The notes under the pieces are model-generated. The model saw nothing but the letters and a program-made list of their open reading frames with translations, did no database searches and was not told the origin of the DNA. Positions 1-7,484 of a DNA stretch of 41,045 nucleotides are shown here, piece by piece. Position numbers and translations under genes: made by a program. Within the stretch, counting starts at the first letter, position 1. Every line of letters starts with the position of its first letter. The stretch is from Candidatus Omnitrophota bacterium. Lineage in GTDB: Bacteria > Omnitrophota > Gorgyraeia > Duberdicusellales > 4484-171. The stretch lies in assembly GCA_024231025.1 (NCBI GenBank), contig JAAEQW010000197.1:1-41045 (forward strand), read 5' to 3'.

Positions 1-54
1 TCTCCCAATAAATTTCATTCTCTCATCCATAATAACACTTTCCTTCCATGGCAT
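1..54 (-). mobile_element. IS481-like transposase, N-terminal 18 codons only (runs off the left edge)
   Basis: On the minus strand an ATG at 54-52 opens a frame that reads MPWKESVIMDERMKFIGR up to base 1. This matches the characteristic start of IS481-family DDE transposases of the 'MPWKE..MDER..F' type, which bind and move their own element. A strong ribosome binding site (AAGGAGGT on the minus strand, about 57-70) and a TATAAT (minus strand, 85-80) precede it. The fragment is too short for the ORF track. The family call rests on 18 residues and on the repeated end sequence just outside it. The catalytic DDE core would lie to the left of this window. Confidence 0.72.
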
Positions 55-91
55 AGTGAGTACCTCCTTCTATGCCATAATTATAACAAAG

Positions 92-135
92 TGTTACCTA
101 TGTCTCCGGTATATTATGTAACCCATCTCTCAGGA
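92..135. repeat. Probable IS end: two 19-bp direct copies 25 bp apart
   Basis: TGTTACCTATGTCTCCGGT (92-110) is followed by the related TGTAACCCATCTCTCAGGA (117-135). This looks like a pair of transposase-binding sites at the end of the IS481-like element whose gene starts at 54 on the minus strand. The exact element boundary cannot be fixed because the other end lies outside the window. Confidence 0.5.
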
Positions 136-140
136 AGGGC

Positions 141-170
141 AAAACCCGCTCTTTTGAGCGGTTTTTTTTA
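141..170 (+). terminator. Rho-independent terminator, orphaned
   Basis: The stem CCGCTC/GAGCGG with a TTTT loop is followed by eight T residues. It is oriented for + strand transcription, but no + strand gene lies between it and the IS end. It probably belonged to a gene now separated from it by the insertion, or it blocks read-through from the element. Confidence 0.75.
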
Positions 171-337
171 TTGCGCAGCTCCACGATTCCAATCGCATGA
201 GCGAAGCGAGTCGGTTTGTACCCTCAAATTATACAAGCATTTTCTGCTTAAGGGTCCCGTGCCCGAAGGGCAGCGGAATCCGGCTTGTCCCGTTAGGAGC
301 CAAAGGCGAGTTCACGGGATTGGGGCTACCAATTAAT
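171..337. other. Non-coding stretch with a small multi-stem inverted repeat
   Basis: Together with the IS end and terminator this fills the gene-free stretch 55-412. TCCCGTG (255-261) is complementary to CACGGGA (313-319). Between them lie GCCC-GAA-GGGC (261-271) and the shorter GGCT/AGCC pairing. The sequence is more GC-rich than its surroundings and resembles a dispersed palindromic repeat more than a gene. ORF 91-336 crosses the IS end and is not credible. Confidence 0.4.
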
Positions 338-366
338 TTGTAGATATTTTTGATTTCTGCTATACT
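338..366 (+). promoter_or_regulatory. Promoter of the cNMP-binding/DsbA-like pair
   Basis: TTGTAG (338-343), a 17-nt spacer and TATACT (361-366) form a sigma70-type promoter. It leaves a leader of about 40 nt before the ATG at 413, which has a good AAGGAG ribosome binding site at 401-406. Confidence 0.65.
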
Positions 367-412
367 GTGATCAGTTAGACGCGGTAGAAATATCTTAAAC
401 AAGGAGCGTAAT

Positions 413-874
413 ATGGATACCCACAAACAGATGGTCGACGATATCATTAAAACAGTTAAACTTTTTCACCATTTTACTCCTGACCAAGCTGAAAAAATAC
501 TTTCCGGTTGTCAAAAAGTGAAATTAAGTGTCGGAGATATTTTAATTGAAGAGGACAGCGAAGGTGAGGAATTCTATCTTCTTTTGGCAGGGTCTTTAAA
601 AGTTATTACGAAAAAAGGCGATGTTTGCTTTGCTAATATTCGGCCGATCACAGTTGTTGGAGAAATCGCAATGCTCCTGCACCAGCCGCGTTCAGCAACC
701 GTAAAGGCAGAAAAGGATTGCCACCTGTTGCGGCTTTCACGCGAAGACCTTCAGCCGTTTTTTAAGGACGATCTTGCAATGGAGTTGCAACTATACCGTA
801 ACTTATGTGAAGTTTTATCAGAAAAACTGCTGCAAACCAATTTAATTATAAAAAAATATAGCGAAAAAGAGTAA
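413..874 (+). CDS. Cyclic-nucleotide-binding (Crp-like sensor) domain protein without DNA-binding domain
   Basis: The 153-aa product is a single cNMP-binding beta-roll fold. Residues about 20-125 carry the usual pattern: a glycine before the EGEEFYLLLAG strand turn, then VVGEIAMLL and PRSATVKA, which line the phosphate-binding cassette in Crp-type domains. No helix-turn-helix follows, and the protein ends in a short hydrophilic helix. It therefore more likely senses a nucleotide and acts through a partner than binds DNA. The start is fixed by AAGGAG six bases upstream. The stop lies 8 nt before the next gene, which encodes a membrane-anchored thioredoxin-fold protein, so the two are probably co-transcribed. 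The ligand cannot be told from sequence. Confidence 0.85.
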   Translation: MDTHKQMVDDIIKTVKLFHHFTPDQAEKILSGCQKVKLSVGDILIEEDSEGEEFYLLLAGSLKVITKKGDVCFANIRPITVVGEIAMLLHQPRSATVKAEKDCHLLRLSREDLQPFFKDDLAMELQLYRNLCEVLSEKLLQTNLIIKKYSEKE

Positions 875-882
875 GGGGAAAA

Positions 883-1626
883 ATGCCAAAAAAAAATAGT
901 ACTCAATTAATTTTTGTTGCAATTATTATTTCCGGAATGTTGATTGCAACTTCGATTGTTGTTGCTTCAACCATTATTTCCGATACCATGCATCGAAGTA
1001 TTGCGATTAATTCCCAACATGTTATATCGCGACTAAGCTATTTGCTAAAACAGAATCGAACAACGAAACCTCCTCCAAAGAAGCTTAAACCAGGTACGCT
1101 TCGGGTTAGTGGCGTTGGGGTGGGTGATTATCCCATTCAGGGTAAAAAACGTGCCTCGGTTTTGTTGGTTGAATTTAGTGACTTTCAATGTGGTTATTCT
1201 AAGAAATTTTATAATGATATATTTCCTGAAATCAAAAAAGAGTACATTGATACTGGAAAAGTAAAGTTTGCTTATCGTAATTTTCCCCTGAGTTTTCATA
1301 AAAAAGCGAAGCTTGGTGCGATAGCGGCGAAGTGTGCGAATAAACAGAAAAAGTATTGGCAGATGCATGATTTACTTGTTTTTGGTACCGATACTAGTGT
1401 TGATTCAATTGATAAGTATGCCAAACAACTAAAACTCAACAAGGATAAGTTTGATGCTTGTTTAGCGGATAAGAAAATAGAGGATGCAATCGATGAAGAG
1501 GCAAAAACTGCTTCGAAACTGCAGGTTAAAAGCACGCCTACCTTTTTTGTTAATGGTCGCATGATCAAAGGGGTCCATCCATTCGAGACTTTTAAGAAGA
1601 TTATTGACGAAGAGCTGGCAAGATAA
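883..1626 (+). CDS. Membrane-anchored DsbA/thioredoxin_4-family oxidoreductase with a CxxS active site
   Basis: This 247-aa protein has an N-terminal membrane anchor (about residues 8-32, LIFVAIIISGMLIATSIVV) and a DsbA-type thioredoxin fold from about residue 70. The fold includes FSDFQ before the active site, a helical insertion with two further cysteines (AAKC and DACLADK, a pair typical of BdbD-like members) and the cis-proline segment STPTFFVNG. The active site reads C103-G-Y-S106 in place of CxxC, so the second, resolving cysteine is replaced by serine. Such monothiol sites favour disulfide isomerisation or mixed-disulfide chemistry over oxidation; that is inference. The ribosome binding site AAGGGGA precedes the ATG. 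It forms a two-gene unit with the upstream cNMP-binding gene. Confidence 0.85.
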   Translation: MPKKNSTQLIFVAIIISGMLIATSIVVASTIISDTMHRSIAINSQHVISRLSYLLKQNRTTKPPPKKLKPGTLRVSGVGVGDYPIQGKKRASVLLVEFSDFQCGYSKKFYNDIFPEIKKEYIDTGKVKFAYRNFPLSFHKKAKLGAIAAKCANKQKKYWQMHDLLVFGTDTSVDSIDKYAKQLKLNKDKFDACLADKKIEDAIDEEAKTASKLQVKSTPTFFVNGRMIKGVHPFETFKKIIDEELAR

Positions 1627-1627
1627 C

Positions 1628-1795
1628 ACCAAACTGAATAAGAATAACCAAGCGACAAGTTACAATAACCAAACAATAACCAATTATCAAGTTCGAATAA
1701 CCAAACTATTTGATTATTGGATATTGAATATTGTAATTTGTTTGTGATTTGTAGCTTGTTTCTTGTATCTTGTCTCTTGTCTATGGTCTATAACG
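1628..1795. repeat. Heptad-phased palindromic repeat, copy 1
   Basis: The left half is rich in CAA and the right half in TTG, and the two are mirror images about position 1707. CAA begins at 1649, 1656, 1663 and 1670, then jumps 4 nt to 1674, 1681, 1688 and 1702. The G of TTG/TGG falls at 1712, 1719, 1726, 1733 and 1740, jumps 4 nt to 1744, then recurs every 7 nt to 1786. It fills the dsbA-like/hisF gap and ends just before the hisF promoter. Confidence 0.85.
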
Positions 1796-1810
1796 GTTGT
1801 GCCTTTTTTA

Positions 1811-1838
1811 TTGGATTTTTTAATGACTGTGGTATAAT
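1811..1838 (+). promoter_or_regulatory. hisF promoter, placed for a leaderless transcript
   Basis: TTGGAT (1811-1816), a 16-nt spacer and TATAAT (1833-1838) are seen. Only seven bases separate the -10 box from the hisF ATG at 1846, so the start of transcription should coincide with the start codon. No Shine-Dalgarno sequence is present in the gap. Confidence 0.7.
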
Positions 1839-1845
1839 TTAGCCT

Positions 1846-2607
1846 ATGCTAGCTAGGAGAATTGTGCCATGCTTGGATATAAATAAAGGGCGAGGGGTTA
1901 AGGGCGTTAATTTTGTTAATTTACGTGATGCCGGCGATCCGGTAGAGAATGCACTTATTTATGAAAAAGAAGGTGCCGATGAGCTTGTTTTCTTGGATAT
2001 TACTGCTAGCGTTGAGGCGCGTAAAACAACGGTTAAGTTAGTCAATAGAGTCGCTGAAGTTGTATTTATGCCATTTACAGTTGGTGGCGGAATTCGCAAT
2101 GTAGAAGATATACGAATGCTTCTTCTTGCTGGAGCCGATAAAGTTTCCTTAAATACCGCTGCGGTTAAAAATCCTAAATTGATCTCAGAATCAAGTGCTA
2201 TTTTTGGTTGTCAGTGCATAGTTGTTGCGATTGATGCCAAAGGTCAGGCTAAAGGCCAAAAATGGGAGGTTTTTATTAATGGCGGCAGAACGCCAACTGG
2301 CATTGACGCGATAGAATGGGCAAAAAAGGCCGAAAAACTAGGTGCCGGTGAAATTCTTTTAACTAGCATGGATTGCGATGGAACAAAAGATGGGTTTGAT
2401 ATTGCCCTTACCAAGGCTGTATCAAATGCGGTAAAAATTCCCGTTATTGCTTCAGGAGGAGCAGGTGCCATTAAACATTTTAGCGAAGTATTTACTAAAA
2501 CAAAAGCAACCGCAGGGCTTGCGGCATCGATATTTCATTTTCGAGAAATACAGATTAAAAAAATAAAACAACATTTAAAGAAGAAGGGCATTGAGGTGAG
2601 AGTATGA
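1846..2607 (+). CDS. hisF: Imidazole glycerol phosphate synthase cyclase subunit
   Basis: HisF is the (beta/alpha)8 cyclase that, with the glutaminase HisH, turns PRFAR into imidazole glycerol phosphate and AICAR in histidine synthesis. The 253-aa length is normal. The first catalytic aspartate is in [10 protein letters not shown] near residue 11 and the second in VVAIDAK near residue 130. The phosphate-binding segments TVGGGI and ASGGAG are present. HisH and HisA are not in the window. The gene overlaps hisI by ATGA (4 nt), so the two are translationally coupled. The ATG appears to be at the 5' end of the mRNA, because the promoter lies only seven bases upstream and no ribosome binding site is visible. 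Confidence 0.97.
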   Translation: MLARRIVPCLDINKGRGVKGVNFVNLRDAGDPVENALIYEKEGADELVFLDITASVEARKTTVKLVNRVAEVVFMPFTVGGGIRNVEDIRMLLLAGADKVSLNTAAVKNPKLISESSAIFGCQCIVVAIDAKGQAKGQKWEVFINGGRTPTGIDAIEWAKKAEKLGAGEILLTSMDCDGTKDGFDIALTKAVSNAVKIPVIASGGAGAIKHFSEVFTKTKATAGLAASIFHFREIQIKKIKQHLKKKGIEVRV

Positions 2608-2987
2608 ACAAAGAAGCAAAAAAGAAAGTAAAAAGACCAACGATCAAGGGCGTCAAAAAACCGCAGAAAAATGTAAGAATCCCTAAATTAAAGTTTGACG
2701 AGAAAGGGCTAATCGTTGCGATTGTCCAAGACAACAAAAGTGGCGATGTCGTTATGGTTGCCTACATGAATAAAGAGTCGTTGCGGATAACTTTAAAAGA
2801 GAAGAAAACATGTTTTTGGTCACGTTCCAGAAAAGTGTTATGGAGGAAAGGCGAAACAAGCGGTCACATCCAAAAGGTGAAAAGTGTATTTTATGATTGC
2901 GATAAAGATGCCTTGCTAATTAAGGTTGATCAAGTCGGGGTGGCTTGTCACACCGGAGAATGGAGCTGTTTTTTTAGGAAAATCTAA
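2604..2987 (+). CDS. hisI: Phosphoribosyl-AMP cyclohydrolase
   Basis: HisI opens the purine ring of phosphoribosyl-AMP, the third step of histidine synthesis. The 127-aa protein contains the family core from about residue 30: [31 protein letters not shown] and the metal-binding YDCDKDALL with [11 protein letters not shown]. The first 25 residues form a lysine-rich extension ([14 protein letters not shown]) not usual in the family, possibly nucleic-acid contacting or simply lineage-specific. There is no fused HisE pyrophosphatase domain, so HisE must be encoded elsewhere. The start overlaps the hisF stop as ATGA. Confidence 0.95.
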   Translation: MNKEAKKKVKRPTIKGVKKPQKNVRIPKLKFDEKGLIVAIVQDNKSGDVVMVAYMNKESLRITLKEKKTCFWSRSRKVLWRKGETSGHIQKVKSVFYDCDKDALLIKVDQVGVACHTGEWSCFFRKI

Positions 2988-3002
2988 TATAAAAATTTTA
3001 AT

Positions 3003-3157
3003 ATGAATAACCAAGATACAAGTTACAATAACCTCGCCTGCCGGAGGGCAGGCAAACAATGACCAATGACCAAACTCAAATAACCAAACTGTTGGTCATT
3101 GAATATTGATTATTGGAATTTATTTGTATCTTGTTTCTTGATCATTGGTTATTTTTA
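3003..3157. repeat. Heptad-phased palindromic repeat, copy 2, with a nested GC palindrome
   Basis: CAA begins at 3012, 3019 and 3026 on the left, then at 3057, 3064, 3071 and 3085 nearer the centre. The G of TTG/TGG falls at 3094, 3101, 3108 and 3115, then at 3126, 3133, 3140 and 3147, an 11-nt (7+4) step in the middle. CAAGATACAA near 3012 pairs with TTGTATCTTG near 3124. A GC-rich palindrome (CCTGCC-GGAG-GGCAGG, about 3036-3052) interrupts the left arm. The repeat ends a few bases before the trpE ribosome binding site. Confidence 0.85.
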
Positions 3158-3171
3158 AAGGATAGGTTGTT

Positions 3172-4665
3172 ATGGAAATAGCACCAACTCAAAAAGATTT
3201 TATCAAGCTTGCAAAAAAAAATAATTTAATTGTTTTTTCTTGTAAGTTTTTTTCCGACTGGTTAACACCACTCTCTGTTTATCATGGTTTAACTAATCGA
3301 ATTAAGGGAGAGAGCTTTCTTCTTGAGTCGGTAGAAGGGGAAGAGAAGGTTTGTCATTTTTCATTTCTCGGGTTTGATTCTTTATGTGTTTTTAAGAGCA
3401 AAGGGCGTAAAATATACATAAAAGAAGGTAAAAAAGAGCATTCATTTCAAACCGCCAAAGACCCTCTATATGAGCTCAAAAAATTGATGAAGCGATTTAA
3501 AGTTGCACCTAAAGAGAATCTTCGTTTCTTTGGTGGATTTGTGGGTTATTTGGGCTATGATATGGTGCGTTTTTATGAGCCAATCGGTAAAGATTTACCA
3601 AGCGAAAAAGATGACTTTGATTCATATCTTGTCTTGCCAAAAACATTAATAATTTTTGATCACCTAAAGCAGCAAGTTGAAATTTTGTCTTTTGCACCGA
3701 CATCAGATAAAAAAAGTGCCAAAGAACTTTACCGTAAAGAAAAAGCTGCCCTTCTAAGAATTTTTGAATCAATCATTGCGCCGGTCAAATTGCCGGTGCT
3801 TTCGTTTACTCCGGCGAAATTGAAAATTACTTCCAACTTTAAGAAGAAAGATTTTATCGCCGCAGTTAAAAAAACTAAAAACTATATAAAAAATGGCGAT
3901 ATCATTCAAGCTGTTTTGTCGCAGCGTTTTTCTGCGGACTTTAAGGGAGATCCATTTACCGTATACCGTTATTTGAGAGTTTTAAACCCTTCCCCGTATA
4001 TGCTTTTTTTAAATTTTGACGGGGTAAAGCTGTGCGGATCATCGCCAGAGATGCTTTTGCGTTGCGAAAAGGGTGAGCTCATTACTCATCCGATCGCCGG
4101 CACTCGTAAGCGCGGTAAGGATGAGCACCAAGATGAAAAGCTTATCGCTTCACTCCTGAAAGATCCTAAAGAACGCGCCGAGCACGTTATGCTTGTTGAT
4201 TTGGCAAGAAACGATCTTGGCAGAATCGCTGATAAAGGAAGTGTTGAATTGCCAATATTTATGACAGTTAAAAAGTTTTCTCATGTCATGCACATCTTTA
4301 GTGAAGTTAGGGCTAAGCTGAGCGCTAAAGAGGATATTTTTTCATCCTTGATAAGTTGTTTTCCTGCGGGCACAGTTAGTGGTGCTCCAAAGGTGCGGGC
4401 AATGCAAATTATTAATGAATTAGAGCCCCAGCGACGCGGTATCTATGCTGGATCGGTTGGATATTTTTCCTTCACAAAAAGCCTAGATACTTGTATAATA
4501 ATCCGGACCATTGTTTTCAAGGGTAAAAAGGCATATGTCCAGGCGGGAGCGGGAATCGTAAGTGATTCTAAAGCAGAGAATGAATATAAAGAAACTATTA
4601 ACAAGGCAAAAGCGCAGGTTTTAACCTTAAAGCTTGCAGCAGGAATGAAAAACCAGGAGGGGTGA
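3172..4665 (+). CDS. trpE: Anthranilate synthase component I
   Basis: TrpE converts chorismate to anthranilate, using ammonia from the TrpG glutaminase, in the first committed step of tryptophan synthesis. The 497-aa protein has the N-terminal regulatory part with SFLLESVEG near residue 50, matching the LLES tryptophan-feedback site. The chorismate-binding core follows: HPIAGTRKRG, HVMLVDLARNDLGRI, FPAGTVSGAPKVRAM and YAGSVGYFS. Those signatures favour TrpE over PabB. No trpG or other trp genes are nearby; the partners lie elsewhere. AAGGATAGG precedes the ATG. The gene begins immediately after a heptad palindrome and its stop directly abuts rpsP. Confidence 0.93.
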   Translation: MEIAPTQKDFIKLAKKNNLIVFSCKFFSDWLTPLSVYHGLTNRIKGESFLLESVEGEEKVCHFSFLGFDSLCVFKSKGRKIYIKEGKKEHSFQTAKDPLYELKKLMKRFKVAPKENLRFFGGFVGYLGYDMVRFYEPIGKDLPSEKDDFDSYLVLPKTLIIFDHLKQQVEILSFAPTSDKKSAKELYRKEKAALLRIFESIIAPVKLPVLSFTPAKLKITSNFKKKDFIAAVKKTKNYIKNGDIIQAVLSQRFSADFKGDPFTVYRYLRVLNPSPYMLFLNFDGVKLCGSSPEMLLRCEKGELITHPIAGTRKRGKDEHQDEKLIASLLKDPKERAEHVMLVDLARNDLGRIADKGSVELPIFMTVKKFSHVMHIFSEVRAKLSAKEDIFSSLISCFPAGTVSGAPKVRAMQIINELEPQRRGIYAGSVGYFSFTKSLDTCIIIRTIVFKGKKAYVQAGAGIVSDSKAENEYKETINKAKAQVLTLKLAAGMKNQEG

Positions 4666-4965
4666 ATGTTAAAGATCAGGTTAAGAAAACCAGGGAAATC
4701 AATTAAAAGAAGGTATCATTATAAAATGGTTGTAGCTGAGGCAAGTACTGCTAGGGAGTCTAGCTTTGTTGAGCAGGTTGGCTACTATGACCCTTCTCAT
4801 AAGTTACTTAAGATTGATATTGAAAGATACGAAAAGTGGGTAAAAAGCGGCGCACAACCAACTCAGACTGTTGCGTCATTGCTCAAGCGTTATAAGAAAC
4901 AGCTGGAAGGTAAACTAAAGCCTAAGAAAACTAAGGCACGCACAAAACGCAAAAAAACTAAATAA
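4666..4965 (+). CDS. rpsP: Small ribosomal subunit protein bS16
   Basis: The 99-aa product shows the S16 core: MLKIRLRKPGKSIKRRYHYKMV, then VEQVGYYDPS and WVKSGAQPTQTVASLLKR. It binds 16S rRNA in the body of the 30S subunit. A lysine-rich tail (KPKKTKARTKRKK) extends the C terminus. The ATG follows the trpE stop without a gap, and the ribosome binding site AGGAGGGG lies inside trpE. In most bacteria rpsP sits with rimM, trmD and rplS; here it lies between trpE and yajC, so the usual cluster has been rearranged. Confidence 0.96.
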   Translation: MLKIRLRKPGKSIKRRYHYKMVVAEASTARESSFVEQVGYYDPSHKLLKIDIERYEKWVKSGAQPTQTVASLLKRYKKQLEGKLKPKKTKARTKRKKTK

Positions 4966-4974
4966 AGGAGTAAT

Positions 4975-5259
4975 ATGCAACCTAATTCTGGCGCAGGAAT
5001 ACTAAACATCTTTTTCATGATGGCAGTTTTTGCCATCTGGTATTTTTTATTAATTCGTCCCCAACAGAAAAAACAAAAAGATCACCAGGCGATGATCGCG
5101 AATTTAAAGAAAAACACTGAGATCATCACGACCGGAGGTCTTCATGGCACAATAGTTAATGTCAAAGATAAAACATTTGTGTTGCGCATTGATGATGCTG
5201 CCAAAGTAGAGATAGACAAAAATTGCGTTGCTTTTGTGAAAAGTAAAAAGGAGAATTGA
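4975..5259 (+). CDS. yajC: Preprotein translocase accessory subunit YajC
   Basis: The 94-aa protein has one transmembrane segment (about residues 9-27, ILNIFFMMAVFAIWYFLLI) ending in RPQQKKQK, the hallmark of YajC. A small cytoplasmic domain with TGGLHGTIVNV follows. YajC associates with SecDF to assist Sec-dependent export. Its stop overlaps the first base of the secDF ATG. An AAAGGAG sequence precedes the start. Confidence 0.95.
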   Translation: MQPNSGAGILNIFFMMAVFAIWYFLLIRPQQKKQKDHQAMIANLKKNTEIITTGGLHGTIVNVKDKTFVLRIDDAAKVEIDKNCVAFVKSKKEN

Positions 5260-7466
5260 TGATAAAAAAAATCGATCTAAAAATTAGGATAGTCGTTATA
5301 CTTCTATTGGTTTTGGCGAGCTTCTTTTATGTTTTTCCAACCAAAATTAAAAACGGCGACGTATCGATTAAGCCAAATATAAATTTAGGACTCGATTTAA
5401 AAGGCGGAATGTATATCTTGCTCACCGCTGATACTAGCGAAATACCCAAAGAGAAGATTTCCGATGCTATTGCCGGAGCAGTTGAGAAAATACGCCATCG
5501 AATTGATGCTTATGGCGTTTCTGAGGTTTCCATTGAAATACAAGGCAATAAGTCAATATTGGTTGAAATCCCTGGAATTGTAAACCGTGCGATTGTTGAT
5601 ACGCTGCAGGGGGTAGGAAAGCTTGAGTTCAGACTAGTTGATGATAGCCAAGAGCAGCTTATGGCTGCAATATCTGGTGATGTTGCGGATGGATATGAAT
5701 TGGTAAAGTTTAAAAAAAGCTCGCTTCTTCTCTCTAAAGAAGTGGCTGTTTCTGGTTCTGATTTGTCTGAAAGTATTCAGGGTTTTGATATGTATGGCCG
5801 TTCTGCAATAAATTTAAGGTTTAACGCCGAAGGCGCGAAGAAGTTTGCTAAAGTAACCGAAGAGAACATTGGCAAGCGATTGGCGATCACCCTTGACGGA
5901 GCCGTAATGAGCGCTCCGGTAATACAGACGGCGATATTAAGTGGTAACGGTCAAATTGAAGGCGACTTCACCCCTGACGAAGCCCGCGCGCTTGTGTCGG
6001 TGCTTAATTCGGGTGCGCTTCCGGTGCCGTTGTCTTTGGCGCAAGAGAGAAGCGTGGGTCCTACGCTTGGTTCGGATTCAATAAAGCGAGGGATCAACTC
6101 TATTTTACTGGGAGCTGCCTTAGTTGTTGGCTTTATCTTAATCTACTATCTCTTAGGCGGCATTATTGCTGTTGGGTGCTTGGCGCTTAATTTGTTGTTT
6201 GTTTTAGCCGGCCTAAATTTATTTCAAGGTACATTAACTTTGCCCGGAATTGCGGGTATGATTTTAACGCTAGGTATGGCAGTTGATGCTAACGTTTTGA
6301 TATTTGAAAGAATTCGCGAAGAGTTAGAGGCAAAGCGACCATTAACGATTGCGGTTAAAAATGGTTTTGACCGCGCAAAGCGAACGATTATCGATGCTAA
6401 CATTACTACTTTGATTGCTGCTTTATTTTTGTTTGTTTTTGGAACGGGTCCGATTAAAGGATTCGCAACAACGCTTTCTTTAGGTATCATTGCGAGTGTT
6501 TTTACGTCGGTATTTGTTGGACGCACTCTTTTTGCTATTTTTCTGGAACGAAAAGTTAAAAAGCTCCCAATGCTTAAACTTGTTCCCGCTTCGCACATAA
6601 ATTTTGTTCGATTTAGAAATGTTGCTTTAATCTTCTCGTTAATCATAATAACGTTTGGTGTATTTTCGTTTGTAGCTCGCCGCGATAATGTTTACGGTGT
6701 TGACTTTAAAGGTGGGCAAATTCTAGAATACAAATTGACTCCGCTTTCCGGAATCCAAGAGGTGCGTAGTGTTTTAAAAGACAATGGATTCAAGCAGATT
6801 GATATTCAGGAGTTCACTGATATTGCCGGTGGAGTCAGAATGCGCAGCAAAGAGGATATTGGCACAAAAATTGAAAAGGTTCTCAAAAGTAATTTTGATG
6901 AGGTAGAGGCGCTTAATGTTGACACAATAAGTCCTCGCGTTGGTAAAATTTTAAAGAAAAAAGCTCTGCTTGCGATTATTCTATCGCTACTAGGAATTTT
7001 GTTTTATGTTGTTTTTAGGTTTAAACATTTTGATTTTGCCTTTGCGGCAGTTGCGGCGTTATTTCATGATGTGCTGATTGGTATTGGCTTTCTGGCATTT
7101 TTTAACCAGTTTTCAAGTTATTATGAGGTGAATTTGCTAACAATTACCGCGCTCTTAACGATTGCTGGTTATTCAATTAACGATACTATTGTAATTTATG
7201 ATCGTATTCGAGAGATTTCTCCTAGGTTGCATAAATTATCACTAAAAGAGATTATTAATGTTGCAATAAATAATACCCTATCAAGAACAATTATTACTTC
7301 GCTAACCACAATTATGGTTGTTATATCCATGTACATTCTAGGCGGAGAAGCGTTACGCGGATTTTCATTTGTTTTATTAGTAGGTTTTATCGCGGGAACG
7401 TATTCATCGATATATATTGCTGCGCCGTTGGTTTTATTGTTTAGAAAAGCTCGCCTTCATAAGTAG
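5259..7466 (+). CDS. secDF: Fused protein translocase SecD-SecF
   Basis: The 735-aa protein joins SecD and SecF in one chain and uses the proton-motive force to help pull exported proteins through SecYEG. The SecD half has the GLDLKGGMYILL signature near residue 45, a large periplasmic domain and six predicted membrane helices with GMAVDANVLIFERIREE. The SecF half begins near residue 460 with GVDFKGGQILEY and ends with GYSINDTIVIYDRIRE. The ORF-track start (TTG at 5256) is three bases too early; the ATG at 5259 follows AAAAAGGAG at good distance. It is co-transcribed with yajC. Confidence 0.96.
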   Translation: MIKKIDLKIRIVVILLLVLASFFYVFPTKIKNGDVSIKPNINLGLDLKGGMYILLTADTSEIPKEKISDAIAGAVEKIRHRIDAYGVSEVSIEIQGNKSILVEIPGIVNRAIVDTLQGVGKLEFRLVDDSQEQLMAAISGDVADGYELVKFKKSSLLLSKEVAVSGSDLSESIQGFDMYGRSAINLRFNAEGAKKFAKVTEENIGKRLAITLDGAVMSAPVIQTAILSGNGQIEGDFTPDEARALVSVLNSGALPVPLSLAQERSVGPTLGSDSIKRGINSILLGAALVVGFILIYYLLGGIIAVGCLALNLLFVLAGLNLFQGTLTLPGIAGMILTLGMAVDANVLIFERIREELEAKRPLTIAVKNGFDRAKRTIIDANITTLIAALFLFVFGTGPIKGFATTLSLGIIASVFTSVFVGRTLFAIFLERKVKKLPMLKLVPASHINFVRFRNVALIFSLIIITFGVFSFVARRDNVYGVDFKGGQILEYKLTPLSGIQEVRSVLKDNGFKQIDIQEFTDIAGGVRMRSKEDIGTKIEKVLKSNFDEVEALNVDTISPRVGKILKKKALLAIILSLLGILFYVVFRFKHFDFAFAAVAALFHDVLIGIGFLAFFNQFSSYYEVNLLTITALLTIAGYSINDTIVIYDRIREISPRLHKLSLKEIINVAINNTLSRTIITSLTTIMVVISMYILGGEALRGFSFVLLVGFIAGTYSSIYIAAPLVLLFRKARLHK

Positions 7467-7484
7467 CCGCGTTTGATTGTTGGT

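Noticed and set aside
255-319. tRNA or small structured RNA gene
   Set aside because: The stems do not fit a cloverleaf: no acceptor stem with CCA context, no T-loop GTTCGA. An inverted repeat is the more modest reading.
91-336. 81-aa + strand ORF in the track
   Set aside because: It runs through the IS end, a terminator and an inverted repeat, has no ribosome binding site and resembles no family.
1628-1795. CRISPR-like array
   Set aside because: The period is 7 nt with degenerate units and mirror symmetry. There are no spacers of 30 nt or so, no constant repeat, and no cas gene.
7473-7484. TTG start four codons upstream for mfd
   Set aside because: Neither start has a ribosome binding site; ATG 7485 was preferred as the commoner codon, but this remains uncertain.
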